A program made the translations under genes and the position numbers. 25,028 nucleotides of DNA from a virus: positions 1 through 25,028 of the IMG/VR virus record IMGVR_UViG_3300025010_000224, one strand, 5' to 3'. The notes beneath the pieces were generated by a model, which was not told the origin of the DNA, did no database searches, and worked only from the letters and a program-made list of their open reading frames with translations. Numbering within the stretch: position 1 is the stretch's first letter; every line of letters begins with the position of its first letter. Shown here piece by piece: positions 6,626-12,888 of the stretch.

Positions 6626-6838
6626 TCAAAGAATAATGTGAATCACTACGCCAACGACATAAACACAGACCAATGCTTTAAGGGCAATACACAACATAGG
6701 CCTTCTCTTGCGGAACGGTAATTTCTCGACCTGATGCTTTTCTAAATACTCCTGCATGTACGATGGATCAACCAGAACTAAATCCTTATCAACTACCACA
6801 TAATGAAAGTATCCCCCCAAATCCTTTGCAACTACCAC
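6626..6838 (-). CDS. small single-pass membrane protein (70 aa)
   Basis: GTG start at 6838 with AAAGGAAG 9 nt upstream. The N-terminal 45 residues are soluble (GGYFHYVVVDKDLVLVDPSY), followed by a basic FRKRR and a C-terminal membrane helix (LCIALKALVCVYVVGVVIHI). By the positive-inside rule the N-terminal part is cytoplasmic. No family is recognised. It is transcribed towards the Rep-like gene, with the structured leader in between. Confidence 0.5.
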   Translation of the reverse strand: MVVAKDLGGYFHYVVVDKDLVLVDPSYMQEYLEKHQVEKLPFRKRRPMLCIALKALVCVYVVGVVIHIIL

Positions 6839-6968
6839 ACAGCAAAACTTCCTTTCTTGTCAGAATAATTACCACTATTACCATTATGATACAATATAAC
6901 TAAATTCTTTTAGGGGGTCATCGAAACAATAATTCTGATTTGATATTACATTTTATCTATTAATACTC

Positions 6969-7017
6969 AAAAAAAATAGAATATACCTTATATTCCGACT
7001 GAGGAATCAGTATATTC
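6969..7017 (-). terminator. terminator of the repressor gene
   Basis: On the minus strand GAATATAC (7017-7010) pairs with GTATATTC (6986-6979), with an inner TTCC/GGAA pairing, and is followed by TATTTTTTTT. It starts about 15 nt after the repressor stop codon at 7032. Confidence 0.65.
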
Positions 7018-7031
7018 GTAATAAATATATG

Positions 7032-7412
7032 CTATTTAGATTTCATTTTCTTGATTGACTCTAGGAGTTCGCGGAGGAAAATTGGGTCTATTTTTTCATC
7101 ATGAAATTCGCGGGCAAGTATAGCGTAAGGTAGACTTTCGCGCGTAGCGAAGAATTCAACAATATCCTCCGGCGGTTCATAATCTGATAGCTTTATCATC
7201 TCCTCAAAGCTTAACGCATTGTCATCCATAAAGAACCACGTGTTGGCATTGAGGGTTTTGGCTATTTTTGTTAACGCTTTATTCGAGGGAGTCTTCTTGT
7301 GGTTCTCAATTTCGCTTAAATAAGGAAGCGAGACATCGCTTAACTCAGAAAGCTTGGTCAGTGAGTATCCGCGTATCTCTCGTAAATACCTAACCTTTTC
7401 CCCGATGTTTAT
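7032..7412 (-). CDS. CI-like phage repressor (XRE family), probable ATA start
   Basis: The N-terminal 60 residues are an XRE/Cro-CI helix-turn-helix: IGEKVRYLREIRGYSLTKLS, then SLPYLSEIENHKKTPSNKAL. The C-terminal 60 residues are acidic and do not show an S24 peptidase domain, so SOS-type self-cleavage is unlikely. Divergent transcription from the Cro-like gene marks the lysogeny switch. The start is unusual. A perfect AAGGAGGTGAT site (7416-7426, minus strand) is followed 8 nt after GGAGG by ATA at 7412-7410, giving an N-terminus of M-NIGEKVRYLRE typical for the family. The only upstream ATG (7481) has no ribosome site, adds 23 atypical residues and lies before the SD; a GTG at 7421 overlaps the SD itself. 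If ATA is used, translation should be weak. Confidence 0.7.
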   Translation of the reverse strand: MNIGEKVRYLREIRGYSLTKLSELSDVSLPYLSEIENHKKTPSNKALTKIAKTLNANTWFFMDDNALSFEEMIKLSDYEPPEDIVEFFATRESLPYAILAREFHDEKIDPIFLRELLESIKKMKSK

Positions 7413-7511
7413 TTTAATCACCTCCTTATCAATTATTACAGTAGTAGTATGCCCAATAAATTTCCTTAAACAAAACGTCATAAATAATCTTTATCTATAG
7501 TAGAATATCTG

Positions 7512-7540
7512 TTGACTAATTATCCATTAGCGAATATAAT
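7512..7540 (+). promoter_or_regulatory. near-consensus sigma-A promoter for the early operon
   Basis: TTGACT (7512-7517), a 17-bp spacer, and TATAAT (7535-7540). It drives the Cro-like gene and probably the genes behind it. TTAGCGAA just upstream of the -10 shares AGCGAA with the inverted repeat at 7554-7589, suggesting an operator inside the promoter. Confidence 0.85.
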
Positions 7541-7553
7541 ATAACTATGGACA

Positions 7554-7589
7554 AGCGAACGTCCCATATTTTTTAACAGGACGTTCGCT
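7554..7589. promoter_or_regulatory. 11-bp inverted repeat in the Cro leader (operator or hairpin)
   Basis: AGCGAACGTCC (7554-7564) and GGACGTTCGCT (7579-7589) form a perfect inverted repeat around 14 nt. It lies right after the predicted transcription start and ahead of the Cro ribosome site. It can act as operator for the CI- or Cro-like protein or as an RNA hairpin. Confidence 0.6.
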
Positions 7590-7621
7590 AATAGAGAATA
7601 GATAGGTGGTGAATTATAAAA

Positions 7622-7837
7622 ATGCAAACATTAGAGACTTCTGTGGTCGGAAAGAACGTAAAGAAGTATATGGATCAAAGGGGCCTGAAGCAGTTTGAGT
7701 TAGCAAGACTAGCAGGAGTGTCTAACCCTCCAATTAGCGACACGATCAGAGGAAAGAAGATGCCAACTGTTAAGTTCTTGGGTAAGTTGGCTAAGGTCCT
7801 CGGATGCAGTATGGCAGATTTGTTTAAGGAGGAATAA
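7622..7837 (+). CDS. Cro-like XRE family regulator
   Basis: 71 residues, essentially a single helix-turn-helix domain (VKKYMDQRGLKQFELARLAG, then SNPPISDTIRGKKMPTVKFL, ending SMADLFKEE). ATG at 7622 follows AGGTGGTG. It is the first gene rightward of the divergent repressor and has its own near-consensus promoter, the classic Cro position. It is expected to repress the repressor gene and tune early transcription. Its stop overlaps the next start (TAATG). Confidence 0.85.
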   Translation: MQTLETSVVGKNVKKYMDQRGLKQFELARLAGVSNPPISDTIRGKKMPTVKFLGKLAKVLGCSMADLFKEE

Positions 7838-8355
7838 TGAAAAACTGTTTTGTTATTGCAGGAGATATCACGGTTGTATTCCTAAAGACGTGTGATGATG
7901 TTAGCTATGAAGCAATCATTGATACGGATGACTTGCCACGAGTTATGGAGCTTACGGCTTCATGGAGGGCGTATAAGCACCCATATCGCCGAGTACGCGT
8001 TACTGGAGGTAAAAAAGGACTCCAAGGGTGGCTAATTGATGCCCCTGTCGGTATGCAGATAGACCACATAAACCGAAACGCATTGGATAACCGGAGAAGC
8101 AATTTAAGAATTTGTACACCTACTGAAAACTATAGAAACAGGAGTACCCATTCTAATAACACATCAGGAACAACGGGAGTTATTAAAAATCAAGGAAAAT
8201 GGGTGGTTATGATAGGGACAGGGGGGAAGAATAAATATTTGGGAACATTTAGAAATATCGAAGATGCCATAGCTGTCCGAAAGGAAGCTGAGATCAAATA
8301 CTTCGGAGACTTCAGACCAATGGACAAGGATGACCTAACGAGTATCAAGTGTTAG
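7837..8355 (+). CDS. HNH homing endonuclease with AP2 domain
   Basis: 172 residues. The HNH core lies at about residues 70-102 (MQIDHINRNALDNRRSNLRI, then CTPTENYRNR), with the catalytic His in DHINR and the following Asn residues. It is followed by an AP2/ERF-type DNA-binding domain (SGTTGV...W.V.I...GK.KYLGTF..IEDAI, about 109-160). This HNH-AP2 pairing is typical of free-standing phage homing endonucleases, which spread by cutting related genomes lacking the gene. The start overlaps the Cro stop by one base. The gene is probably an invader of the switch operon rather than a regulator. Confidence 0.85.
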   Translation: MKNCFVIAGDITVVFLKTCDDVSYEAIIDTDDLPRVMELTASWRAYKHPYRRVRVTGGKKGLQGWLIDAPVGMQIDHINRNALDNRRSNLRICTPTENYRNRSTHSNNTSGTTGVIKNQGKWVVMIGTGGKNKYLGTFRNIEDAIAVRKEAEIKYFGDFRPMDKDDLTSIKC

Positions 8356-8363
8356 CCAATGAA

Positions 8364-8395
8364 GCTAGGATATCAAGCCTAGCGCATTATTTTAT
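8364..8395 (+). terminator. weak terminator behind the homing endonuclease
   Basis: A six-bp stem GCTAGG (8364-8369) / CCTAGC (8378-8383) is followed by GCATTATTTTATTCTT. The stem is short and the T tract interrupted, so termination may be partial. Confidence 0.4.
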
Positions 8396-8612
8396 TCTTA
8401 CTTTCGTAAATCTTTTCAACCACAATCATCCCCTTAATGCTTACCAGGCAAAAAGAGGAAGATTGATCGCATTCAGATTTGTTTACCAGTTTGGCACATT
8501 CCCATCCTAACAATGCTACCAACATTGTGAGAACGAGAATATGCCTAGTGAGCCTAAGCTCTAAATAATTTGTCCGTCCCAACGAACGATTCAGGTATTG
8601 AAGTACCTGCAT
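8379..8612 (-). CDS. possible small membrane protein
   Basis: An open frame of up to 77 codons with one hydrophobic helix (ILVLTMLVALLGWECAKLV) followed by a polar tail with two Cys. No convincing ribosome site precedes the ATG at 8612 (only GGTAGTG), and the true start may be further in. It is the only coding candidate in the stretch between 8356 and 8785. The opposite orientation to its surroundings and the lack of a good start keep confidence low. Confidence 0.35.
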   Translation of the reverse strand: MQVLQYLNRSLGRTNYLELRLTRHILVLTMLVALLGWECAKLVNKSECDQSSSFCLVSIKGMIVVEKIYESKNKIMR

Positions 8613-8785
8613 TAAACACTACCGTAACCCAAGGGGCTTGTTTGCTACGCTCTTGTTTAACTGTGTCTAATATACATCATTTGAACTAGCTTTACAAGAG
8701 GTTTTTCAATTAATTTATTACAAATTTGCAAAAAAGTATTAGAAAATGAATGTTTTGGAATCGTTTCGTCAAGGAGGTGAAGACA

Positions 8786-9049
8786 ACGGAGAAAACACTA
8801 GTGGATGAGTTCAAACGACTGACGGGTTTTAATGGCGGCGATGTTGCCGAAAGGTACGGGGTTAGTCGCCAGTATGTTCATCAGACATTTAATAATAACT
8901 CGTTGACACATAAGGCAAGTTCAGCATTTCTTATTAATTCGATGATCGGCGAAAAGATTTCGTCGCTGAAAAAGCAGGTGCGAGACTTGGAGTTTTTGCA
9001 ACTCAGTATCGAGGGTAGTGTAGCGAATGGGGAGGACAGGCATGAGTAA
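8786..9049 (+). CDS. small HTH DNA-binding protein, probable ACG start
   Basis: 87 residues: EKTLVDEFKRLTGFNGGDVA followed by ERYGVSRQYVHQTFNNNSLT, a clear helix-turn-helix, then a coiled-coil-like C-terminus (IGEKISSLKKQVRDLEFLQ). The frame is open from ATG at 8750, but that ATG has no ribosome site. A perfect AAGGAGGTGA lies at 8771-8780, inside that frame. The codon 8 nt after its GGAGG is ACG (8786-8788), giving M-EKTLVDEF. GTG at 8777 is part of the SD and the next GTG (8801) is too far, so ACG, one base from ATG, is the best start. The stop overlaps the antirepressor start by 8 bp. Confidence 0.6.
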   Translation, partial: TEKTLVDEFKRLTGFNGGDVAERYGVSRQYVHQTFNNNSLTHKASSAFLINSMIGEKISSLKKQVRDLEFLQLSIEGSVANGEDRHE

Positions 9050-9845
9050 TTTAATTCCAATCGAATATCAAGGACAAAGAATTCTAACCACGTCTCAATT
9101 AGCGGAATCATACGAGTCTGACGCTCAACTTATAGTAAACAACTTTAATCGCAACAAAGAACGGTATACCGAAGGAAAGCATTATATTTTACTCGAAGGC
9201 GCAGCACTAAAGGATTTTAGGGCAAAAAATCAAATTGATTTGCCGCCGAATATTAACAAGCTCTATCTATGGCCCGAAAAAGGAGCGTGGCTTCATGCAA
9301 AATCCTTGAACACTGACAAAGCGTGGGAAGCATACGAAATGCTGGTTGACGATTATTACGCAGTAAAACTATTACGTGCAAACGACTCCTACATGATTGA
9401 AGACCCAATAGAAAGAGCAAAGGCGTGGATTATTGAGGCAGAGCAAACCAAATCACTTACCCTTCAACTTGAAGCCCAACGTCCGAAGGTTATCTTTGCT
9501 GAAGCCCTGGAAGTATCGAATAACACGATCCTCATCGGTGAACTTGCTAAAATACTCAGGCAAAACGGAATTGAAGTTGGGCAGAATCGTTTGTTTGAAA
9601 AACTTCGCGAAGAAGGATACCTCATCAAAAAGAAAGGTGAGAGTTTCAACCAACCAACTCAATACAGTATGGAACTTGGACTGTTCGAGATCAAAAAGCG
9701 AACTATCAATAATCCAGACGGAAGCGTTAGGGCTACGACGACCACAAAAGTTACAGGAAAAGGGATGGTCTACTTTATTAATAAATTCAAGGGAGGATCA
9801 GCCCAATGCTCAGAACAATCCTCGAATCTCGTACAGGTCCGCTAA
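9042..9845 (+). CDS. phage antirepressor (ORF6N + KilAC domains)
   Basis: 267 residues from ATG at 9042 (GGGGAGG 7 nt upstream; an in-frame TTG/ATG-like extension to 9027 is not needed). N-terminal ORF6N-type domain: IEYQGQRILTTSQLAESYES, then RYTEGKHYILLEGAALKDF, LYLWPEKGAWLHAKSLNTDK and AWEAYEMLVDDYY. The C-terminal KilAC domain lies at about 150-255: IGELAKILRQNGIEVGQNRL, FEKLREEGYLI, TKVTGKGMVYFINKF. Such proteins counteract repressors and promote lytic growth. It sits early in the rightward operon, as in many Firmicutes prophages. The 3' end overlaps a small downstream gene by 40 bp. Confidence 0.85.
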   Translation: MSNLIPIEYQGQRILTTSQLAESYESDAQLIVNNFNRNKERYTEGKHYILLEGAALKDFRAKNQIDLPPNINKLYLWPEKGAWLHAKSLNTDKAWEAYEMLVDDYYAVKLLRANDSYMIEDPIERAKAWIIEAEQTKSLTLQLEAQRPKVIFAEALEVSNNTILIGELAKILRQNGIEVGQNRLFEKLREEGYLIKKKGESFNQPTQYSMELGLFEIKKRTINNPDGSVRATTTTKVTGKGMVYFINKFKGGSAQCSEQSSNLVQVR

Positions 9846-9985
9846 CCACAACCCAATTCGCACACCTCATGGACCTAACCACGACTGACATTATGGTCAA
9901 CAACATTAGTTTTAAGCGTAGGACAAGTCTATCGGATGTTATCCGAGTGGCAGAGATTAGTCATGGGATTTTAACGAGGTATTAA
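9806..9985 (+). CDS. small HTH-like protein (59 aa)
   Basis: ATG at 9806 with GGGAGG 9 nt upstream, inside the 3' end of the antirepressor gene in another frame. The 59 residues include GPLTTTQFAHLMDLTTTDIM and SLSDVIRVAEISHGIL, which look like a short helical DNA-binding domain, although the fold is not certain. The good ribosome site and the tidy junction support a real gene. Confidence 0.55.
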   Translation: MLRTILESRTGPLTTTQFAHLMDLTTTDIMVNNISFKRRTSLSDVIRVAEISHGILTRY

Positions 9986-10007
9986 TTAAGAGAAAGAAGG
10001 AATTTGA

Positions 10008-10139
10008 ATGAGTAAATCACTAGCGTCAATGACTAAGGCTGAGGAATTAAAAGCAATAGAGCGTAGATTACGCGAGAACAAGGGAGGGCTTGGCTACTGG
10101 GCGGCGGTTGATGCCAAATCTAAGAAGTTAGCAAAGTAG
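10008..10139 (+). CDS. very small hypothetical protein (43 aa)
   Basis: ATG at 10008 preceded by AAGAAGGAATTTGA. The 43-residue product is helical and basic (KAEELKAIERRLRENKGG, ending DAKSKKLAK). It lies in the same operon 22 nt after the previous stop. No family is recognised. Confidence 0.5.
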   Translation: MSKSLASMTKAEELKAIERRLRENKGGLGYWAAVDAKSKKLAK

Positions 10140-10176
10140 GGTACAGGTCTAAATTAAATGAAAGAAAGTGAATTAA

Positions 10177-10869
10177 ATGCAAAAGAAATTTGAATTAACA
10201 AGTGAGTTCGTGACCTTTTTAGGCAGAAAACTTTTTAGGATTAAGGCCCTCATCAAATTCGGCAACGTGGAACTTGGAGAACTAGGTGGATATGTCGAGA
10301 AGGAAGAAAATGTTGATCAGTCTGGCGATGCTTGGGTGTCTGGCGATGCTTGGGTGTCTGGCGATGCTCAGGTTTTTGGCAATGCTCGGGTGTCTGGCGA
10401 TGCTCAGGTTTCTGGCAATGCTCGGGTGTTTGGCAATGCTCAGGTTTCTGGCGATGCTCAGGTTTTTGGCAATGCTCGGGTGTCTGGCGATGCTCAGGTT
10501 TCTGGCAATGCTCGGGTGTTTGGCAATGCTCAGGTTTCTGGCAATGCTCGGGTGTTTGGCAATGCTCGGGTGTTTGGCGATGCTCAGGTTTCTGGCAATG
10601 CTCGGGTGTCTAAGGTAAACCACCTATTTCAACTCGGGGCTATCGGATCACGAAATGGATTCACAACATTTTTTCGAGTCAAGACAAACCATATTCACGT
10701 TGTTTGTGGCTGCTTCCTTGGGAGCATAGATGATTTTGAAAAATCTGTTATCGATACCCACGCAGGAACAAGGCACGAAAGAGTGTATAAACTTGCTATT
10801 CAATTAGCTAAAGAGCAGATCGACTTGAGCGATGTTATTACAAATGGGGAAAGCGAGGAATCAAATTGA
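10177..10869 (+). CDS. hexapeptide-repeat beta-helix protein
   Basis: 230 residues in three parts. The N-terminus (1-48) ends in GGYVEKEENVDQ. Residues 49-144 are 16 perfect hexapeptide units [S/F]-G-[D/N]-A-[W/Q/R]-V. The C-terminus (about 145-230) has the conserved-looking IGSRNGFTTFFRV and VVCGCFLGSIDDFEKSV. Periodic small and hydrophobic residues of this type form left-handed parallel beta-helices, as in acyltransferase-like hexapeptide proteins and phage 'GDAxVxGNAxV' proteins. The function in phages is unknown. The start ATG at 10177 has a GAAAGTGA site. The repeat DNA is nearly identical between units and probably changes length readily. The stop overlaps the next gene by 4 bp. Confidence 0.75.
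   Translation: MQKKFELTSEFVTFLGRKLFRIKALIKFGNVELGELGGYVEKEENVDQSGDAWVSGDAWVSGDAQVFGNARVSGDAQVSGNARVFGNAQVSGDAQVFGNARVSGDAQVSGNARVFGNAQVSGNARVFGNARVFGDAQVSGNARVSKVNHLFQLGAIGSRNGFTTFFRVKTNHIHVVCGCFLGSIDDFEKSVIDTHAGTRHERVYKLAIQLAKEQIDLSDVITNGESEESN
10321..10608 (+). repeat. 16 x 18-bp coding tandem repeat with a 90-bp tandem duplication
   Basis: The unit is T(C/T)T-GGC-(G/A)AT-GCT-(TGG/CAG/CGG)-GT(G/T). Units 3-7 (10357-10446) are repeated exactly as units 8-12 (10447-10536). In all 16 units CAG is followed by GTT, while CGG and TGG are followed by GTG. This shows copying of unit types by slippage or recombination rather than independent codon drift. Confidence 0.95.
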
Positions 10870-11114
10870 AATCTAACAATCCATCCAACCAAATCAGTCA
10901 AGCAGCCAAATCACGTGGCCTATCCTATTGGGAGTACATCGAGTCAGTTCAACCCCGTTTTGTGCAAAAGTTCGTTTGGGGTGGCAAGAAGGAAACGCGC
11001 AAGGAGAAGCGAGAGACAACGGACAAGGTTATCTCTCATCTCGGTAGCTCAGGTAATCCAATGGCGAAGTTGTTTGCTCAAATGCGTAGTTTGATCGGGA
11101 GAAACGCATATTAA
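10866..11114 (+). CDS. hypothetical protein (82 aa), TTG start
   Basis: The TTG at 10866 follows GCGAGGAATCAAA and overlaps the preceding TGA (TTGA). The 82-residue product is basic (KETRKEKRETTDK) and soluble, with no recognised domain. It is part of the same tight operon as the repeat protein. Confidence 0.6.
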   Translation: MKSNNPSNQISQAAKSRGLSYWEYIESVQPRFVQKFVWGGKKETRKEKRETTDKVISHLGSSGNPMAKLFAQMRSLIGRNAY

Positions 11115-11126
11115 GGAGTGATCACA

Positions 11127-11300
11127 TTGCATCACCATAAAGGGGCGAAGTTATTGCGTAAAGACACAGCTCGTAGGTTGAAGTATCAGGAGGAACAACG
11201 CATCAACTCGAAGTCCATTCCAAGCTTTAAGGATGTTCTGAAGTCGGTGCAGTTAACTGATGGTCAAGTGAAAGTTTTTACATCTAAACTGATTAAATAA
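11127..11300 (+). CDS. small basic protein (57 aa), TTG start
   Basis: AAGGAG (11113-11118) is followed by an 8-nt spacer and TTG at 11127, giving MHHHKGAKLLRKDTARRLKY. A GTG at 11118 overlaps the ribosome site and is not used. The protein is basic and helical, with no recognised family; it could bind nucleic acid (inference only). Confidence 0.55.
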   Translation: MHHHKGAKLLRKDTARRLKYQEEQRINSKSIPSFKDVLKSVQLTDGQVKVFTSKLIK

Positions 11301-11319
11301 ATTTTAGGAGGAAAAGGAA

Positions 11320-11601
11320 ATGAATTTATTACCAGCTAAAAAGGTAAGTGGTTCAATCGAGAAGGTTTTATTAAAAGGTACACAATCCAGGACTCGAAAA
11401 ACTAATCTTCTCTCAGGACTCCAAAACACACTGACCGGACTAAGGGAAGAGGAAGCTGTCCTGAAGGATGTTCGATCAGAAATGGGAGCAATCATGGATA
11501 ATCTCAAGGCGGAGGATGAAGAATTCGCGAAGGAATTAGCCGCTATCTTTGCGGTGAGGTTGAATATCGAGAAGTTGCTTGGTAGCGATTCTACTCTTTA
11601 A
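11320..11601 (+). CDS. coiled-coil hypothetical protein (93 aa)
   Basis: ATG at 11320 behind a strong TTAGGAGGAAAAGGAA. The 93-residue product has a long heptad region (GLQNTLTGLREEEAVLKDVR, then MGAIMDNLKAEDEEFAKELA). It is soluble, acidic in the middle and probably dimeric. It is a typical small structural or scaffolding-like early phage protein without a known function. Confidence 0.6.
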   Translation: MNLLPAKKVSGSIEKVLLKGTQSRTRKTNLLSGLQNTLTGLREEEAVLKDVRSEMGAIMDNLKAEDEEFAKELAAIFAVRLNIEKLLGSDSTL

Positions 11602-11623
11602 TAAAACTAAGGAGGGATGCCAA

Positions 11624-11860
11624 ATGGTACAACCACAACCAACTCAAACCTGCCTATGTGGTCGCACAATGAACTTTCCAGACGGAGAAATTAAGACAGT
11701 CTGCCAATGCTCTCGCGTATGGGAGATTAGCACAGAGGGGATATGGTTCACTAATTTAATGTTTCCATTTTGTCAGGGAGAATGTTCTAGACAGACGATT
11801 GTGCCAAAAGTGGCGAGGGTGAGGAATAAGCGGAAGAGGAAGGCGGGTTCAAGATGTTAG
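11624..11860 (+). CDS. small Cys-rich (zinc-ribbon-like) protein
   Basis: ATG at 11624 lies 7 nt behind GGAGGG; the frame extends upstream but without a ribosome site. 78 residues. Cys pairs in TCLCGRTMNF and VCQCSRVW are spaced as in a zinc ribbon, with further Cys in FCQGECS. The C-terminus is very basic (ARVRNKRKRKAGSR). Zinc and nucleic-acid binding are likely. The stop overlaps the next start by 7 bp. Confidence 0.6.
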   Translation: MVQPQPTQTCLCGRTMNFPDGEIKTVCQCSRVWEISTEGIWFTNLMFPFCQGECSRQTIVPKVARVRNKRKRKAGSRC

Positions 11861-12174
11861 AACGATTCGCCAAGGCTATCGGATACCAAGCATCAAAAAT
11901 AGGCTGGATTAATCGCGAAATCCAAGCCTACAAAATCGAGCAGGGGAAGAAGGTTATCGAGGAACGCATTAAGCGAAATAAGGCTGATTTTACAGAGCTA
12001 ATGCGGTGCGGTAATACGGTTCGGGGTGAGGATAAGGATGAGGGCAGGATGAAGGCTGTAGTGATGGATTATGTTGGCAGGGGGAGAGTTGGGGAGCCGT
12101 TCAATCCGATGTTCTCAAGGATTGACTGTGTTAATTGGGCGGAGAAGTCTAAGAAGGTTGGGGATAGGTATTGA
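11854..12174 (+). CDS. hypothetical protein (106 aa)
   Basis: ATG at 11854 with AAGGCGGG upstream. The product is helical and basic at the N-terminus (INREIQAYKIEQGKKVIEER) and has no membrane segment or recognised domain. Its TGA (12172-12174) overlaps the TTG start of the methyltransferase 5' fragment, which shows that the methyltransferase was originally translationally coupled to this gene. Confidence 0.6.
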   Translation: MLERFAKAIGYQASKIGWINREIQAYKIEQGKKVIEERIKRNKADFTELMRCGNTVRGEDKDEGRMKAVVMDYVGRGRVGEPFNPMFSRIDCVNWAEKSKKVGDRY

Positions 12175-12296
12175 GCAACTTAACACACTTTAGTTTGTTT
12201 TCGGGAATTGGTGGCATAGATTTAGCGCAAAGAAAAGGACTACTTGACAAAGTAGCCCAGCTCGGAATCAAAACCAACTATTCCATTATCAAATAA
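12171..12296 (+). pseudogene. 5' remnant of a cytosine-C5 DNA methyltransferase
   Basis: TTG at 12171 opens a frame reading SNLTHFSLFSGIGGIDLA, the N-terminus of a C5 methyltransferase with motif I (FSGIGG, SAM binding). Homology stops exactly after GATTTAGCG at 12227. The frame then runs into the antisense of the HNH gene and ends at TAA 12294. Nineteen codons of methyltransferase therefore remain. The same N-terminus is present again at 12889, with only synonymous differences. Confidence 0.8.
12239..12260 (-). terminator. terminator of the HNH endonuclease gene
   Basis: On the minus strand GGGCTACT pairs with AGTAGTCC (one G-U) around a short loop, followed by TTTTCTTT. It overlaps the HNH stop codon and lies exactly between the methyltransferase remnant and the HNH gene. 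Confidence 0.6.
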
Positions 12297-12806
12297 CTCT
12301 CCGATGACGTTCTCCAGTTTTCCGTGATACTCCCTATGCTTTTCCTTAGAGATTACACAGAGATTTTCAGGTCGGTTATCAGTTTTAATAAAATTTATGT
12401 GGTGGACGCATTCCGATGCCTCTAACCTATCTCTACCAACATACTTCAACGAAGTGGCAATATGCTCAAAGACATAACCGTTTTTACCAGCGTTTGGATG
12501 GATAGGATCTCTGACCATGTAGTAACCCTTAGTAACATTTCTATCAGAAAGATACTTATGACCATCAGGTGTTTTGTAATTAACTAATGTTCTTCCTCCT
12601 TTCCAAGATGAATTATTTTCTCCTAGTTGATTACGCTTGACGGCTGTCCTTGAATTGATGCCCATACGCTTAAGGTCGCGCCATACCTTATGTTGACTAA
12701 ACCCAAACATTTCCCCTATTTCAGCCTGAGACATTGATTTAGTTATGTATAAGTCAAATAGTTGTTCCTCGGTGTATGGAGCGGTGTAAGTATACTTGTT
12801 TGACAA
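12240..12806 (-). CDS. HNH homing endonuclease inserted in the methyltransferase locus
   Basis: 188 residues from TTG at 12806 (AAGGAG 8 nt upstream). N-terminal helix-turn-helix (YTEEQLFDLYITKSMSQAEI, then FGFSQHKVWRDLKRMG), as in many HNH homing enzymes. The HNH nuclease core is in the C-terminal half (ASECVHHINFIKTDNRPENL, then KEKHREYH). Free-standing enzymes of this class cut related phage genomes at the site where the gene itself is inserted. The gene is antisense to all neighbours and is flanked by two copies of the methyltransferase 5' end, so it is almost certainly a recent invader here. Confidence 0.85.
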   Translation of the reverse strand: MSNKYTYTAPYTEEQLFDLYITKSMSQAEIGEMFGFSQHKVWRDLKRMGINSRTAVKRNQLGENNSSWKGGRTLVNYKTPDGHKYLSDRNVTKGYYMVRDPIHPNAGKNGYVFEHIATSLKYVGRDRLEASECVHHINFIKTDNRPENLCVISKEKHREYHGKLENVIGELFDNGIVGFDSELGYFVK

Positions 12807-12888
12807 TATAATCACTCCTTAAATTAGTGGAATACCATAAATTAATATACCACCAATACCAGTATAAAACAAGAGGGGGTGGTCTTAT

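Noticed and set aside
7412-7481. ATG at 7481 as the repressor start
   Set aside because: It has no ribosome site, adds residues unlike any repressor N-terminus, and places a perfect Shine-Dalgarno inside the coding frame.
9433-9888. 151-codon frame inside the antirepressor gene
   Set aside because: The antirepressor frame has two recognised domains over the same bases; this frame has no ribosome site and no known motif.
10321-10608. Possible CRISPR-like array
   Set aside because: There are no unique spacers; the units are contiguous 18-bp coding repeats.
10282-10623. Long open frames in the other plus frames and on the minus strand across the hexapeptide repeat
   Set aside because: The 18-bp unit has no stop in any of these frames, so they stay open by repetition alone; they lack ribosome sites, and the flanking conserved domains belong only to the 10177-10869 frame.
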